The notes under the pieces: model-generated | What the model was told of the DNA's origin: nothing | Seen by the model: only the letters and a program-made list of their open reading frames with translations | Databases searched by the model: none | In this document: positions 30,124 through 40,512 of the stretch, one piece after another | Position numbering within the stretch: position 1 is the stretch's first letter | Layout: every line of letters begins with the position of its first letter | DNA from: Sulfobacillus acidophilus | GTDB lineage: Bacteria > Bacillota > Sulfobacillia > Sulfobacillales > Sulfobacillaceae | Direction: 5' to 3' | NCBI GenBank assembly: GCA_003023745.1 | Contig: PXYV01000004.1 | Span: 46,213 to 110,212, forward strand | Length of the DNA: 64,000 bases | Position numbers and translations under genes: made by a program

Positions 30124-30675
30124 ACGGGAAGCGTGCCGCGCAGTGGCGCTCGGGTCGTGAGGCGACGGGTCGCCGCCCGTTTGGCTCCCATACACGGACA
30201 CCCCGTATGGGCAGTGTCGGTCGTCGGTTTTCGCCGGGCCCCGCACAAATGCCATTCCAGCCGACCGATGCGATGACGCCCCGTGGGTCAGCAAACGATT
30301 GGCGATGGCGACAGCAAGATTCGTCAATGTGATGACCATAAGTATTAGCGCGAACACCCGAACTCAATCGAAGCGGGACGTGGCACCCGTGAATCCCCGT
30401 TTAACCCATATGTTGTAGGTCCGCTTTATCGGTCACTGAGGTTCGGGAACTTGTTCTGTGTCCGTCATCTCCTTCCGATAGACCCGTTCATGGTGATCCA
30501 TCGGACGTCGCGGCCGCGTGGTCCCATTTCTGGCCGTCTGGACAATCGCTTCAAAAGTTAGCGCTTATGTTACCCATGCCCCTCACCGTCTTTACGGAAC
30601 CGCCTGTCCGCGTGGGCCCCTGCTAACATCCCCCGAAATAATCGGCGATTCCCACAATTTGGGTGCGATAGACGT

Positions 30676-31259
30676 GTTGCGATATACTACGGCTCAGTTG
30701 TTGCATCACAAAATCCAGGCGGCGATGGCCGATCGTAATGCACCCTACCGGCTTCAGGGGATCGTGGAACTGGACGACGCGTATGTGGGCGGCGTGAGCC
30801 ACGGCACGGCGGGCCGCGGGACGAAACAGGATCCCGTGGTCGTCGGGGTCAGTCTGGATGGGCAGGGGCCCCCCGCAAAGCGTATTTCTCGAAATCGTGG
30901 CCTCGCTCCACAACGAGCACGTGTTGGCAGTGTTAGCGCGCCGGGTGGGGCAAGACGGTGTCTGGATGAGCGATGGAGCCGCCGCGGATGCGGCCGGAGC
31001 CAAAGCCCAGCATGCCGCGCACAAGGTCATCTTGAGCACCGATCCCGAGGCTCACACGGTCTTCCATTGGGTGAACACGGTCATCAGCCTCGTGAAAACC
31101 TTTGTCGACGGCACGCACCACGGGCGCGGCCGCGCTCGACGCCAACTCTATTGGGAAGAATTCACCTACCGCTTTAATCGCCGCCCCCTGGGGACGCGGA
31201 TTGCCGATCGCCTGCTCCCGGCCTGCCTCAGCAGCAACCCGCATCCGAATACGATCTAA
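30676..31259 (+). pseudogene. IS1595-family transposase, C-terminal half (one frameshift around 30.86 kb)
   Basis: 'LRYTTAQLLHHKIQAAMADRNAPYRLQGIVELDDAYVGG...' then in another frame 'QSVFLEIVASLHNEHVLAV...TFVDGTHHGRGRARRQLYWEEFTYRFNRR'. Confidence 0.85.
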
Positions 31260-31724
31260 CGCGGGCAACTGTACGCTACGGTCGGTACACTTCCCCAGAT
31301 TACATCCTCCCAGCACCGACGGCTTTCGGGGCAGATTACGTTATGCCCGCACAGCTTATCCAATATGCTCGCGGTCGCCATCGTGTCACGCGGTGATACG
31401 GTTCCACGAAAACGCCTGCGAAATTTGTCCTAGTTTTCTTGTTCGAGAGATAGGCCTAGTGGAAGCCGTACCCTATAACCTGACTCATCTAGGGATGTAT
31501 GACTCCAGATTCCCGTATTTTATCAAGTGAAATAATAGCGATCTGGAGGTCTGCGCTGTGACAACATGCCCGACCAACAATGAGTTATTCCGGGCTTTGC
31601 TGGCAAGGTTCGACCGCAATATGGGCCAGGCCGTCGATTAAGCCTGAGTAAAATACGACGTGGCAACAACCCTAGAAGAATAAGCCACACAAATTCCTTC
31701 CTTTGCTCGGCCGGTCCCCGATCG

Positions 31725-32090
31725 CTACAGGTCGCGCTCCGTCTTCAGCAAACGTTCCACCATCGCGTCAAATTCCTGCGACGTAATTAGCCCCTTAGCG
31801 TAACGCTCGCGTGCAATCTCGATAGGGTCTTGTTCCGACCGCGTTATCACCGGCCGCCCTGCCTCGGCCGACAACCCGTCCAGAGAACGCAGCCAGTAGG
31901 CAAATCCTGCCACCGCCGCTGATCCCACAACCACCATAAATACGACCCCAAGCAAAGGAAACATCCATCGAAACCAAAAAATAAACGGCATAGCCACCAC
32001 CGTTCCTTCCGGATCCCGCCGCCGCATCCGTTTGACATCTTCATCATACCCCAAGTCTCGGCACATTTCATGCCCCAATCGTCGCGACAC
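31725..32090 (-). CDS. SHOCT domain membrane protein
   Basis: One TM segment followed by 'DPIEIARERYAKGLITSQEFDAMVERLLKTE' SHOCT motif. Confidence 0.8.
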   Translation of the reverse strand: MSRRLGHEMCRDLGYDEDVKRMRRRDPEGTVVAMPFIFWFRWMFPLLGVVFMVVVGSAAVAGFAYWLRSLDGLSAEAGRPVITRSEQDPIEIARERYAKGLITSQEFDAMVERLLKTERDL

Positions 32091-32277
32091 CCCGAACCGT
32101 CACAGTCGACCCCTTTGGACGAAATAACGCCCGATTTCACGCATCCAAACGCGCCTGGACGCCTCAACTCACAGTGTTGGTATTTGCACCCCACCCGACA
32201 CACAAGGATTTTTATATGTAGAAGAAAGCATGATAGGATCTTTCTTCTGGCTCAATCGGCGGAAAGATTTTCTCCTC

Positions 32278-32305
32278 AAGTTATATACTCGAAGTTATAT
32301 ACTCG
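32278..32305 (+). repeat. Two exact tandem 14-bp direct repeats (AAGTTATATACTCG x2)
   Basis: aagttatatactcg aagttatatactcg, 255 bp upstream of the dikinase-like operon. Confidence 0.9.
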
Positions 32306-32559
32306 ACAAAACATCGCCGCAGCAGGAAATACCTTTTTTATAAAGAATTGATAAAGAATATAAAGATTCGCAAGGGACGTCGAGAAGATTGGGGAAACCA
32401 CTTGTAGGCAACAACGCTCTAGGTTAGTCAGGAAATCGCGGTGTGACGATGTCCATCTATGATTGGATCGGCGTCGCAACCCTTGGCTGAGTCTAGCCCA
32501 CACCTGATCTCAAAACTTCTCGCACATCTTTGCCTGAACGATCACGAGGAGGCTTTTCG

Positions 32560-34182
32560 ATGAGTCAATTAAAAGAACGTATTACATTATCTGCCGACGA
32601 CATCAAAGAGCGATTATGGACGCAGGACGGACTGCACTTTGGTCATCCCCTGACTCCGCTGTTTGCGTCTTACATGGTTCCGGCCATGACAGACGGCACA
32701 CGTCGCGCCTTTGAATCGCTCAAATCCCCCATGCGGCAATTTATCAGTAAAATACATGACGGTTATTATTATCAATCAGTCGTGCCAGCCGAGGGGGATC
32801 CACGCGCCATCGAGCGCGAACACCGCGCTGTCGTGGCGCCATTGATGGGGCACCTGCGCGAAAACTTGGCGCGCTATGTGGAGGACGTATTGTGGCCCAT
32901 GCATGAGGAAATCGACACACTGGCTCGCACTACCCAGACCAACGCCGACGCCATCGCGACACTCAGCCGATTAGAAGAAATTTACTCCACCTTTTGGGAA
33001 GCGCACTTCCGCATTGTGATGCCTCGCATGGCTGCGGGACTTGGATTTGAGGCGGTGTTCAAAGAAGCCTTCCCCGACCTCAATTCCGCTGAGGCGTATA
33101 ATCTTTTCGTCGGCGTGATGAATAAAACGTTGGAATCCGACCGCGCCCTATGGCAATTGGCAGAGCAAGCCAAACGCGAGCCCCAGGTTATGAAGGCTCT
33201 GTACAGTGAGGACATCGCACAAGCCCTGCAATCTAGTCCGGCCTGTGAAGAATACTGGACATCTGTTCAGAATTACCTTTCGGTATACGGCTGGCGTACG
33301 ATGTATGCCCACGAGTTTATCCACGAAACCTGGATTGAGTCTCCCAATTACTGCCTCTCCATAGTTCGCCGCTATGTAGAACAGGACTTTGATTTCGATC
33401 AGCATTGGGGAGGCATTATCAAAAACCGCGAGAAGCGATTCCAAGAGCTTTTACAGCAAATTGGCGACGCGTCGCTGCGCACACGGTTTCAGGAGCAATA
33501 TGCCAACGCCCTCGAAGCTTGGCCCATCGACGAAGATCACCACTTTTACATTGACGCCATGTTGCCGGCACGCAGCCGTCAGATCATCCGTCGGGTCGGG
33601 GCCCTCTTGGCTGATCAAGGCCTGCTCCGGACCTCCGACGACATTTGTTTCCTCTATCTCGATGAAGTGATGGATAGCTTGTCGGGCAGTGTTCCCCCAA
33701 CGCTACAAGACCGCATCGATGAGCGTCGCCGCGCCTATCATCAGCAGCGCCAAACGACACCCGTGCCACAATTGGGAACACCGCCCGAACACAGCGCCGA
33801 TCACGATCCCGTGTCGTCCCTGGTGTTCGGCGCGGGATCGCCGGGGCTAGAAGGCGCCACCCACGAGGTGCGGGGATTCGCCGCATCTCCCGGCCGTTAC
33901 GTCGGGCCCGTGCGCATCGTACGCAGCCCGGAGGAGTTTTTCAAGGTGCAACACGGTGATGTCCTGGTATGTCGCACTACCGCCCCGTCCTGGACGGGAC
34001 TCTTTGCAACGGTGGGCGCTGTCATCACAGAAACAGGCGGCATTTTATCCCATGCCTCCACCGTGGCCCGCGAATACGGCATCCCCTGTGTCGTCGGCAC
34101 GCGAGAAGCCACGCGCGTATTTCACGACGGCGATCGGGTCTTGGTCGACGGGAACCGCGGCATTGCGGTAATCGAGCACTAG
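32560..34182 (+). CDS. PEP-utilising-enzyme mobile (swivelling His) domain protein; dikinase subunit A-like
   Basis: C-terminus 'GAVITETGGILSHASTVAREYGIPCVVGTREATRVFHDGDRVLVDGNRGIAVIEH' is the phospho-His domain; about 430-aa unassigned N-terminal/central region; good RBS gaggagg. Confidence 0.85.
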   Translation: MSQLKERITLSADDIKERLWTQDGLHFGHPLTPLFASYMVPAMTDGTRRAFESLKSPMRQFISKIHDGYYYQSVVPAEGDPRAIEREHRAVVAPLMGHLRENLARYVEDVLWPMHEEIDTLARTTQTNADAIATLSRLEEIYSTFWEAHFRIVMPRMAAGLGFEAVFKEAFPDLNSAEAYNLFVGVMNKTLESDRALWQLAEQAKREPQVMKALYSEDIAQALQSSPACEEYWTSVQNYLSVYGWRTMYAHEFIHETWIESPNYCLSIVRRYVEQDFDFDQHWGGIIKNREKRFQELLQQIGDASLRTRFQEQYANALEAWPIDEDHHFYIDAMLPARSRQIIRRVGALLADQGLLRTSDDICFLYLDEVMDSLSGSVPPTLQDRIDERRRAYHQQRQTTPVPQLGTPPEHSADHDPVSSLVFGAGSPGLEGATHEVRGFAASPGRYVGPVRIVRSPEEFFKVQHGDVLVCRTTAPSWTGLFATVGAVITETGGILSHASTVAREYGIPCVVGTREATRVFHDGDRVLVDGNRGIAVIEH

Positions 34183-34200
34183 ATTTGGGGAGGGTCCACT

Positions 34201-35058
34201 ATGTACATTGCGTCGTTGACACAAACGAATTTAACGCGTCAGCAGGTCGGAGCGAAAGCCGCGTCCTTAGCGCGCATGGTCCAGTGCGGGATGCATGTGC
34301 CACCCGGATTTGTGGTGACCACGGCGGCCCATCAAGCTTTCCTGGCGGACGCCAACCCCACCATGCCGCAAGCCGTCCGCCGGGCCATTGAGGAATCTCT
34401 CGCCCAATTTCCCCCAACCGTACGGTTTGCGGTGCGCTCCTCAGGGGTTATGGAAGACTTGGAGCACGCCTCGTTCGCCGGCCAGTACGACACTGTACTG
34501 GACGTGGCCCATTCAGACGTGTTAGCGGCGGTGCAGCAATGCTGGGCCTCGGCCGACACCGAAACCGCGCAAGTGTATGCGCGCCAACGAGGGGTCGCCT
34601 TGACCGACCAGGCTATGGGCGTTATCGTGCAACGGCTGGTTGAAGCCCAAGTCGCAGGCGTGAGTTTCAGCCGCCACCCCGTCACTGGGGCACACCAAGT
34701 GGTCATTAATGCCTCCTATGGATTGGGTGAGTCCGTCGTCTCCGGGTTGGTCACACCCGATTTGTTCGAAGTCGATCCCATAACCGGTCAGGTGACGTCT
34801 GTACTCGGATTTAAAGAACATCTCGTGCGTCGCAGTCCCCGCGGTGGCACCGAGCAAATTGACACACCAGCTGAGCTAGCCAGCCAATTCTGCTTGCAAG
34901 CCGACCAAGTGCAGGAAATTGCCCGCTTAACCACGGCTCTTGAAACCTATTGCGGATTTCCGGTCGACTGGGAATGGGCGCTGGCCGACAACATCGTCTA
35001 TTGTCTACAAGTTCGCCCCATTACCAGCGTTGGCAAGCCACTTCATGGCCGCATCTAA
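34201..35058 (+). CDS. PEP synthase-type ATP-binding domain protein (PPDK_N); dikinase subunit B-like
   Basis: 'GAKAASLARMVQCGMHVPPGFVVTT', 'RFAVRSSGVMEDLEHASFAGQYDTVLDV', 'VSFSRHPVTGAHQVVINASYGLGESVVSG', 'DWEWALADNIVYCLQVRPITS'. Confidence 0.93.
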   Translation: MYIASLTQTNLTRQQVGAKAASLARMVQCGMHVPPGFVVTTAAHQAFLADANPTMPQAVRRAIEESLAQFPPTVRFAVRSSGVMEDLEHASFAGQYDTVLDVAHSDVLAAVQQCWASADTETAQVYARQRGVALTDQAMGVIVQRLVEAQVAGVSFSRHPVTGAHQVVINASYGLGESVVSGLVTPDLFEVDPITGQVTSVLGFKEHLVRRSPRGGTEQIDTPAELASQFCLQADQVQEIARLTTALETYCGFPVDWEWALADNIVYCLQVRPITSVGKPLHGRI

Positions 35059-36382
35059 GTCCTTGGATCGGTCTGGCCAATGGGTTTTAGCTGCCGTTGT
35101 GGTGTCGGTGGTGCTCATTCCCATCAATTCGACAATGATTGCGGTGGGTCTGGTGCCGATTGCCCATGGCCTTCACACTCCAGTCACCCGGGTGGTGTGG
35201 GCGGTGACCAGTTATTTGGTCATCATGGCGGCGTTGCAGCCGATTTCGGGGAAATTTGGAGATTTATATGGCCGTCGCCGCGTGTTGCTTCTCGGTCTGG
35301 CCATCTTTCTGGTATCTTCCGTATTGGCTGCCGTGACGCCGCATTTGTGGGCTTTGCTTAGCTTTCGCTCGGGCCAGGCCGTCGGCGGCGCCTTGATCGT
35401 GCCTAACGCGATGGGCGTCGTTCGGCGTCACTTCCTGCGGGACGACCTCCGTCGCGCCCTTGGTATTGTGGGCTTAACCCAAGGATTGGGAGCAGCCAGT
35501 GGTCCCCTTATCGGCGCCGCGTTGTTGGCGTGGGGCGGCTGGACAGCTATTTTCTGGGTTAATGTGCCCGTCGTGGCGCTCGCGTTATGGACCGTCAGGA
35601 CGAAAGTTCCGCAAGACCAGCCCGGTGCGCCAAGTCGTGTCGATGGATTAGGTGCACTGGCCTTGGCAGGTTTTCTCGCGCTCTTAGCTCTTTCGCTGCC
35701 ACGATCGGGAGACTTTCACCGATGGATTGAGACACTCCCCGCCTGTGTGTTGTTGATGGGGCTTTTTGTCGTCGTTGAGCGGCGCGCCGCTAATCCCATC
35801 GTTCGCTTTCAATTCTTTCGCCGCCGACCCTTCGCCAGCGCCAACGGCGCTATCCTGTTGAGCAATTTCTTCATGTATGCCACCCTCCTCTACATGCCGA
35901 TTTACTTAAAAAATCACGGCTACACCGCCACTGCCACGGGAATTTTGCTGTTTTTGTTCTCCTTCGCCATGTCGCTCACGTCGTGGGGAGGAAGTTATGC
36001 CGGGCGCAAATTAGGTGGACAGCGCGTCGTTGCCCTCGCTTTTGTGCTGGACTTGTTGGTGGTTGGCTGGTATATAGACCTTGTGCATCACAGCGGGTTG
36101 TGGTTGGTGATTATCGGACTCATCCTAGCGGGATTGGGCGCCGGCGTCGGCACCGTGACAATGCAGGCTACGGCTCTGGAATCGGTCGACATCGAAATAG
36201 CGGGCGTATCGGCGGGAATCTACTCCACCTTCCGTTATCTCGGCAGCATTACTGCATCGGCGCTCATCAGTCTCATGCTATTCAGTCCTGCCGTGCATAG
36301 CATCGTTCTGGGCGGCATCGCGCTGTTGGGGTTAATGGTGTCGTGGGGCTTTCCCCGCCGGCCGCATCAAAGTGGGGCCTAA
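35045..36382 (+). CDS. MFS transporter (DHA2-like), overlaps the 3' end of the dikinase gene by 14 bp
   Basis: 'SYLVIMAALQPISGKFGDLYGRRRVLLLGLAIF' MFS motif A; start MAASKSLDRSGQW. Confidence 0.9.
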   Translation: MAASKSLDRSGQWVLAAVVVSVVLIPINSTMIAVGLVPIAHGLHTPVTRVVWAVTSYLVIMAALQPISGKFGDLYGRRRVLLLGLAIFLVSSVLAAVTPHLWALLSFRSGQAVGGALIVPNAMGVVRRHFLRDDLRRALGIVGLTQGLGAASGPLIGAALLAWGGWTAIFWVNVPVVALALWTVRTKVPQDQPGAPSRVDGLGALALAGFLALLALSLPRSGDFHRWIETLPACVLLMGLFVVVERRAANPIVRFQFFRRRPFASANGAILLSNFFMYATLLYMPIYLKNHGYTATATGILLFLFSFAMSLTSWGGSYAGRKLGGQRVVALAFVLDLLVVGWYIDLVHHSGLWLVIIGLILAGLGAGVGTVTMQATALESVDIEIAGVSAGIYSTFRYLGSITASALISLMLFSPAVHSIVLGGIALLGLMVSWGFPRRPHQSGA

Positions 36383-36688
36383 CTTCGTTTTTACGACAAT
36401 CCAGGGAACCGGAGCAGACGTTGGTCTACCTGTCGCCGTTCTTTGCCCAGGTGGTCCCTTGGCGGTTACCCGCAGTTGTAAGAGATCACCACTAACGTGT
36501 CCACTTGGGTGCGGTCCACTGGCAGACAGCAATATCTTGGCAGAACCGTTTTTCCTGCATTCGATCAGGTGCCGCCCCCTCTGTTATCCAAGGCCGCACC
36601 ACGGGGCTTAAAAACGGCGCTCGCAAAAGGAGAACGGCTGCGAAAAACTAGGGTTCACGGATTAGTCTCCCCATCCCTGTATTGCCCG

Positions 36689-38149
36689 CTATCCCGGGGC
36701 TGGCTGGCGCCGCATTTGGTCGGGCTCATCGGGATTATCCACCCGGCCGCTCGCGGAAAAGAAGACTGCCAACACGTTCAGTGCCGCCATCACCCAAAAC
36801 GTGCCGCGAATGCCCACCAGAAATTTGGGCAACACCGCTGTGCCGTTTGGCAAGGCCCGGGCGGTTCCGGTAAAAATCGCCAACATCGCGTCTCGTGGAA
36901 CAACACTCGCGACGACCGCAAACGCCAGCGCAATGGACAACATCATTCCGGTGTTGGTGGTAAGCGCCCGAATACCCGACGCTTCGCCCCGGCGCGCCGG
37001 TCCCGCCGCCGTCATCATGCGGCTGGTGTTGGGCGAATTAAATATCCCGGCCCCTACGCCAATAATCGCCATCCACAGCGCCAGCATGAGATATGCGCTA
37101 TGCAAATGTAACCCTAAAGCCAATCCCACGAATCCGACAGTGGACACAATCAGTCCCACCGTCGCCGGCCGGGTGGTGCCAAATCGATCGGCTATGGCCC
37201 CGCCAATTGGTGCCAATACCAACATGCCCGCCGCCAAAGGAATCAACCGCAACCCGGCTACCAACGCCGTTTCCCCTTCTGCCCCTTGAAAGTAAAAAAT
37301 CATCAAAAAGATTACTGCCATGCGCGCAATGGCATTGAGCGCCGCGGCAACCGATCCAAACCCGAACGCACGGATCCTCAATAACGGCAGATGCAATAAC
37401 GGGGCCGGGTTGCGCGATTCAATCAATATCCAGGCCGGCAATCCCACGACAAAAACCGCCCCGGCAATGAGTACAGAAGCACTGGCCCAGCCGGAGACAG
37501 CGCCAACCGAGAGGGCATACAACAATCCCGTAATCGCAAAGACATAGGTAATAATCCCACCCACGTCCACAGGTACACGGTCCTTGCTCGTGCCCTTAAA
37601 GCCCAGCACCCAGATCGCCCAGAAAACGGCAATAAGGCCAATGGGCACGTTAAACCAAAACGTCCAGCGCCACCCATACAACGTCGTCAGCCATCCACCC
37701 ACCACGGGACCCAAAATTTGCCCAACGGCCACCACCATCACATTGATCCCCAGCGCCCGACTCAGTTCACGCCGCGGAAAGCTCTGCGCCACAATCGCGG
37801 TGCTATTCGCCATGACCAAAGCCCCGCCAATCCCCTGGAAAACCCTCCAGAGGATCAGTTCCGGAGCATTGGGACTGGCGCCCGCCACCAAAGAAAACAG
37901 CGTAAACACCGCTAATCCCACAATATACAAACGGCGCCGACCAAACCGATCAGCCAGGCTGCCGCCCATCAGCACCATGACCGTTTGCGCGACCATATAA
38001 GCAAAAAGAATCCACACTCCTTGCAAGATGGTCGCATGCAACCCCCGCATGAGCTGCGGCAGCGCGATAATCAAGGTGCTAAAATTCAAAGCAGACAGCA
38101 ACGTTCCCAAACTGGTCGTCGACAAGACTTGCCACCGGTTTTCGTTCAT
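36689..38149 (-). CDS. MFS transporter (DHA2/EmrB-like; start at MNENRWQV)
   Basis: 'QTVMVLMGGSLADRFGRRRLYIVGLAVFTLFSL...GIGGALVMANSTAIVAQSFPRRELSRALGI'. Confidence 0.92.
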   Translation of the reverse strand: MNENRWQVLSTTSLGTLLSALNFSTLIIALPQLMRGLHATILQGVWILFAYMVAQTVMVLMGGSLADRFGRRRLYIVGLAVFTLFSLVAGASPNAPELILWRVFQGIGGALVMANSTAIVAQSFPRRELSRALGINVMVVAVGQILGPVVGGWLTTLYGWRWTFWFNVPIGLIAVFWAIWVLGFKGTSKDRVPVDVGGIITYVFAITGLLYALSVGAVSGWASASVLIAGAVFVVGLPAWILIESRNPAPLLHLPLLRIRAFGFGSVAAALNAIARMAVIFLMIFYFQGAEGETALVAGLRLIPLAAGMLVLAPIGGAIADRFGTTRPATVGLIVSTVGFVGLALGLHLHSAYLMLALWMAIIGVGAGIFNSPNTSRMMTAAGPARRGEASGIRALTTNTGMMLSIALAFAVVASVVPRDAMLAIFTGTARALPNGTAVLPKFLVGIRGTFWVMAALNVLAVFFSASGRVDNPDEPDQMRRQPAPG

Positions 38150-38341
38150 TGCGTCCTCCCTATGTTGTGTACGGTCAAACCGGCCCGCCCGCGGCGACAC
38201 CTCCCCTGCACCGCTGCTACGACGATCGAGATAGCACGTCCACCACCTTAGCCCAGGGGGCCTCTCCCGGCGGGGAGCGATCGGGCGGGAAGCCATTAGG
38301 GCGTCCTCTCCCCAATGGCCCGCCGCTGACCCCGAAATCCA

Positions 38342-40396
38342 TTACGAATCGGACTGCGAGACAACCAATTGATGAATCGTCTCGACCACTTCCGGATTGG
38401 ATAAGGTGGTGACATCTCCAATTTCTCGATGATCGGAAATGGACGCCAGAATACGGCGCATAATCTTTCCGGAACGGGTTTTAGGCAGGTCTGGAACAAT
38501 CCAAACGCGACGGGGACGAGCAATCGGCCCAATATCGCGTACGATCGCGTCGACAATCTTTTGAATCAGTTTTTCATCGCCTGTCACGCCAGGTTGCAGC
38601 GACACATAAATCTCCGGAATACTGCCCTTAATCGCGTCTTGCGCCGCGATCACCGCAGCCTCGGCCACCTCCGAGACCTGCAAGGCCGCAGACTCCAGTT
38701 CCTTGGTACCCATGCGGTGCCCGGCCACATTAATGACGTCATCAATCCGGCCCAAAATGCGAAAGTATCCGTCACTGGCCAGCATCGCCCCATCGCCCGC
38801 CATGTACGGCCAATCCCGCCAGTCTTTGGATTGTGGGTTTTTGTTGTATTTCCCATAATAGGTCTTGACGAAGCGCTCGGGATCATGCCAAATGGTTTGC
38901 ATGAGACCCGGCCAAGGATTGCGCACACAAATGTTGCCGCCCTCGCCTGAGCCGGCCGCAATTTCGTTGCCCTCCTCATCCAAAATCACCGGATGAATCC
39001 CGGGCAGGCCCGGTCCCGCGCTTCCGGGCTTCATTGCTTTCACCGCCGGAATCGTGGCGCACACATGACCGCCCGTTTCTGTTTGCCACCAGGTGTCGAC
39101 AATCACAGCCTGCTCTTTGCCGACAACATGGTAGTACCATCGCCACACATCGGGCTCAATGGGCTCGCCCACAGTCACCATCAGTTTGAAATGATAATTG
39201 TAGTGATTGGGCACGGCATCACCATGTTGACGCAAACTGCGAATCGCCGTCGGCGACGTATGAAAAATATTGACGCCGAGGCGTTCCGCGACCCGCCAGG
39301 GGCGCCCTGCATCCGGATAGGTTGGACCGCCTTCATAGATCACCGAAGTGGCACCCAACGCCAATGGTCCGTACACAATATACGAATGACCGGTGATCCA
39401 CCCGATGTCCGCCATACACCAATACACATCATCAGGCTGAATGTCCAACACATTTTTGCTGGTTGCCGCAACATAAGAAAGGTACCCACCGGTGCCATGC
39501 TGCACCCCTTTGGGCTTCCCGGTGGACCCCGACGTATACATCAAAAACAACGGGTCTTCCGACAGCATGCGCTCCGGCTCTACACGAGCGCCGCGATAGC
39601 GCGACAAAAGATCTTGCACCAACACATCCCGTTCCGCCAGCAACGGGCTTCCGCCATAGTGGCCCGCATCGCGTTGAAAGATCAACACATGCTCGACGGT
39701 TTGTCCCTGGGCGGCCGCCTGTTGTGCCGCCACATCTGCTTTTTCCTTATGGTTCAACCACTTTCCGTTGCGATAGTAGCCGTCAATAGTCACCAGCACT
39801 TTGCTGCCCGAATCGACAATGCGGTCGGCACAAGCCTGTCCGCTAAATCCTCCAAACACCACTGAGTGGATGGCGCCCAATCGCGCACAAGCCAGCATGG
39901 CCACTGGCAGGTCCAGCACCATCGGCAAATGGATGGTGACTCGGTCACCTCGGCGCACACCCGCATAATCGCGCAGAAGAGCCGCAAATTCGTTCACACG
40001 CGCGTACAATTCCTGATATGTTACCGCAATGATGGGATCTTCTTCCCGTTCTGCCACAAAGTAATAGGCCACCTTGTTTTGATACTGTGGCAAATGGCGG
40101 TCGACGCAGTTAACCGACGCATTAAGGCGACCGCCGACAAACCACCGCCAAAATGGTGGATTCGACGTGTCGAGCACCGTATTCCAGGGATTGTACCAAT
40201 CCAACAACTCCGCATATTGCACAAATGAGTTGGGGAAGTTATCAAGACTAAACCTGTCATAGATCTCTGGATCCGAGACATTGGCCTGCTTGACAAATTG
40301 TGGCGAGGGATTATAATAATCTTCCTCTCGCCAATGCACCGCAATATCGCGTTCTTCTTCCGACACTCCGATTCCCCCTCGCACATCTATTGTCAT
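38342..40396 (-). CDS. acsA: Acetyl-CoA synthetase/acyl-CoA synthetase
   Basis: 'LFLMYTSGSTGKPKGVQHGTGGYL', 'VDTWWQTETGGHVCATIP', 'RSGKIMRRILASI'. Confidence 0.95.
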   Translation of the reverse strand: MTIDVRGGIGVSEEERDIAVHWREEDYYNPSPQFVKQANVSDPEIYDRFSLDNFPNSFVQYAELLDWYNPWNTVLDTSNPPFWRWFVGGRLNASVNCVDRHLPQYQNKVAYYFVAEREEDPIIAVTYQELYARVNEFAALLRDYAGVRRGDRVTIHLPMVLDLPVAMLACARLGAIHSVVFGGFSGQACADRIVDSGSKVLVTIDGYYRNGKWLNHKEKADVAAQQAAAQGQTVEHVLIFQRDAGHYGGSPLLAERDVLVQDLLSRYRGARVEPERMLSEDPLFLMYTSGSTGKPKGVQHGTGGYLSYVAATSKNVLDIQPDDVYWCMADIGWITGHSYIVYGPLALGATSVIYEGGPTYPDAGRPWRVAERLGVNIFHTSPTAIRSLRQHGDAVPNHYNYHFKLMVTVGEPIEPDVWRWYYHVVGKEQAVIVDTWWQTETGGHVCATIPAVKAMKPGSAGPGLPGIHPVILDEEGNEIAAGSGEGGNICVRNPWPGLMQTIWHDPERFVKTYYGKYNKNPQSKDWRDWPYMAGDGAMLASDGYFRILGRIDDVINVAGHRMGTKELESAALQVSEVAEAAVIAAQDAIKGSIPEIYVSLQPGVTGDEKLIQKIVDAIVRDIGPIARPRRVWIVPDLPKTRSGKIMRRILASISDHREIGDVTTLSNPEVVETIHQLVVSQSDS

Positions 40397-40512
40397 GCCG
40401 CCTTATTCAAGCTCAGTGGCAAAAAAGCGGATGTCTCCCGTCATTATACCTCCAGGTTGGCCCACTCCCGAAGTGTGAGTTCCTAACCTCACGAAAAGAT
40501 ACCCAACAAGTA

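Larger units (their letters stand above)
25317..31501 (+). mobile_element. IS1595-family element, interrupted by about 4.96 kb of inserted DNA
   Basis: Left end CATACATCCCAAGATGAGTCAGGTTA (25317-25342) and right end TAACCTGACTCATCTAGGGATGTATG (31476-31501) are 26-bp inverted repeats with one mismatch; transposase halves lie inside each end. Confidence 0.75.

Noticed and set aside
38993-39865. 290-aa plus-strand ORF antisense to acsA
   Set aside because: Antisense to a canonical acsA; His/Arg-rich shadow ORF typical of GC-biased genes.
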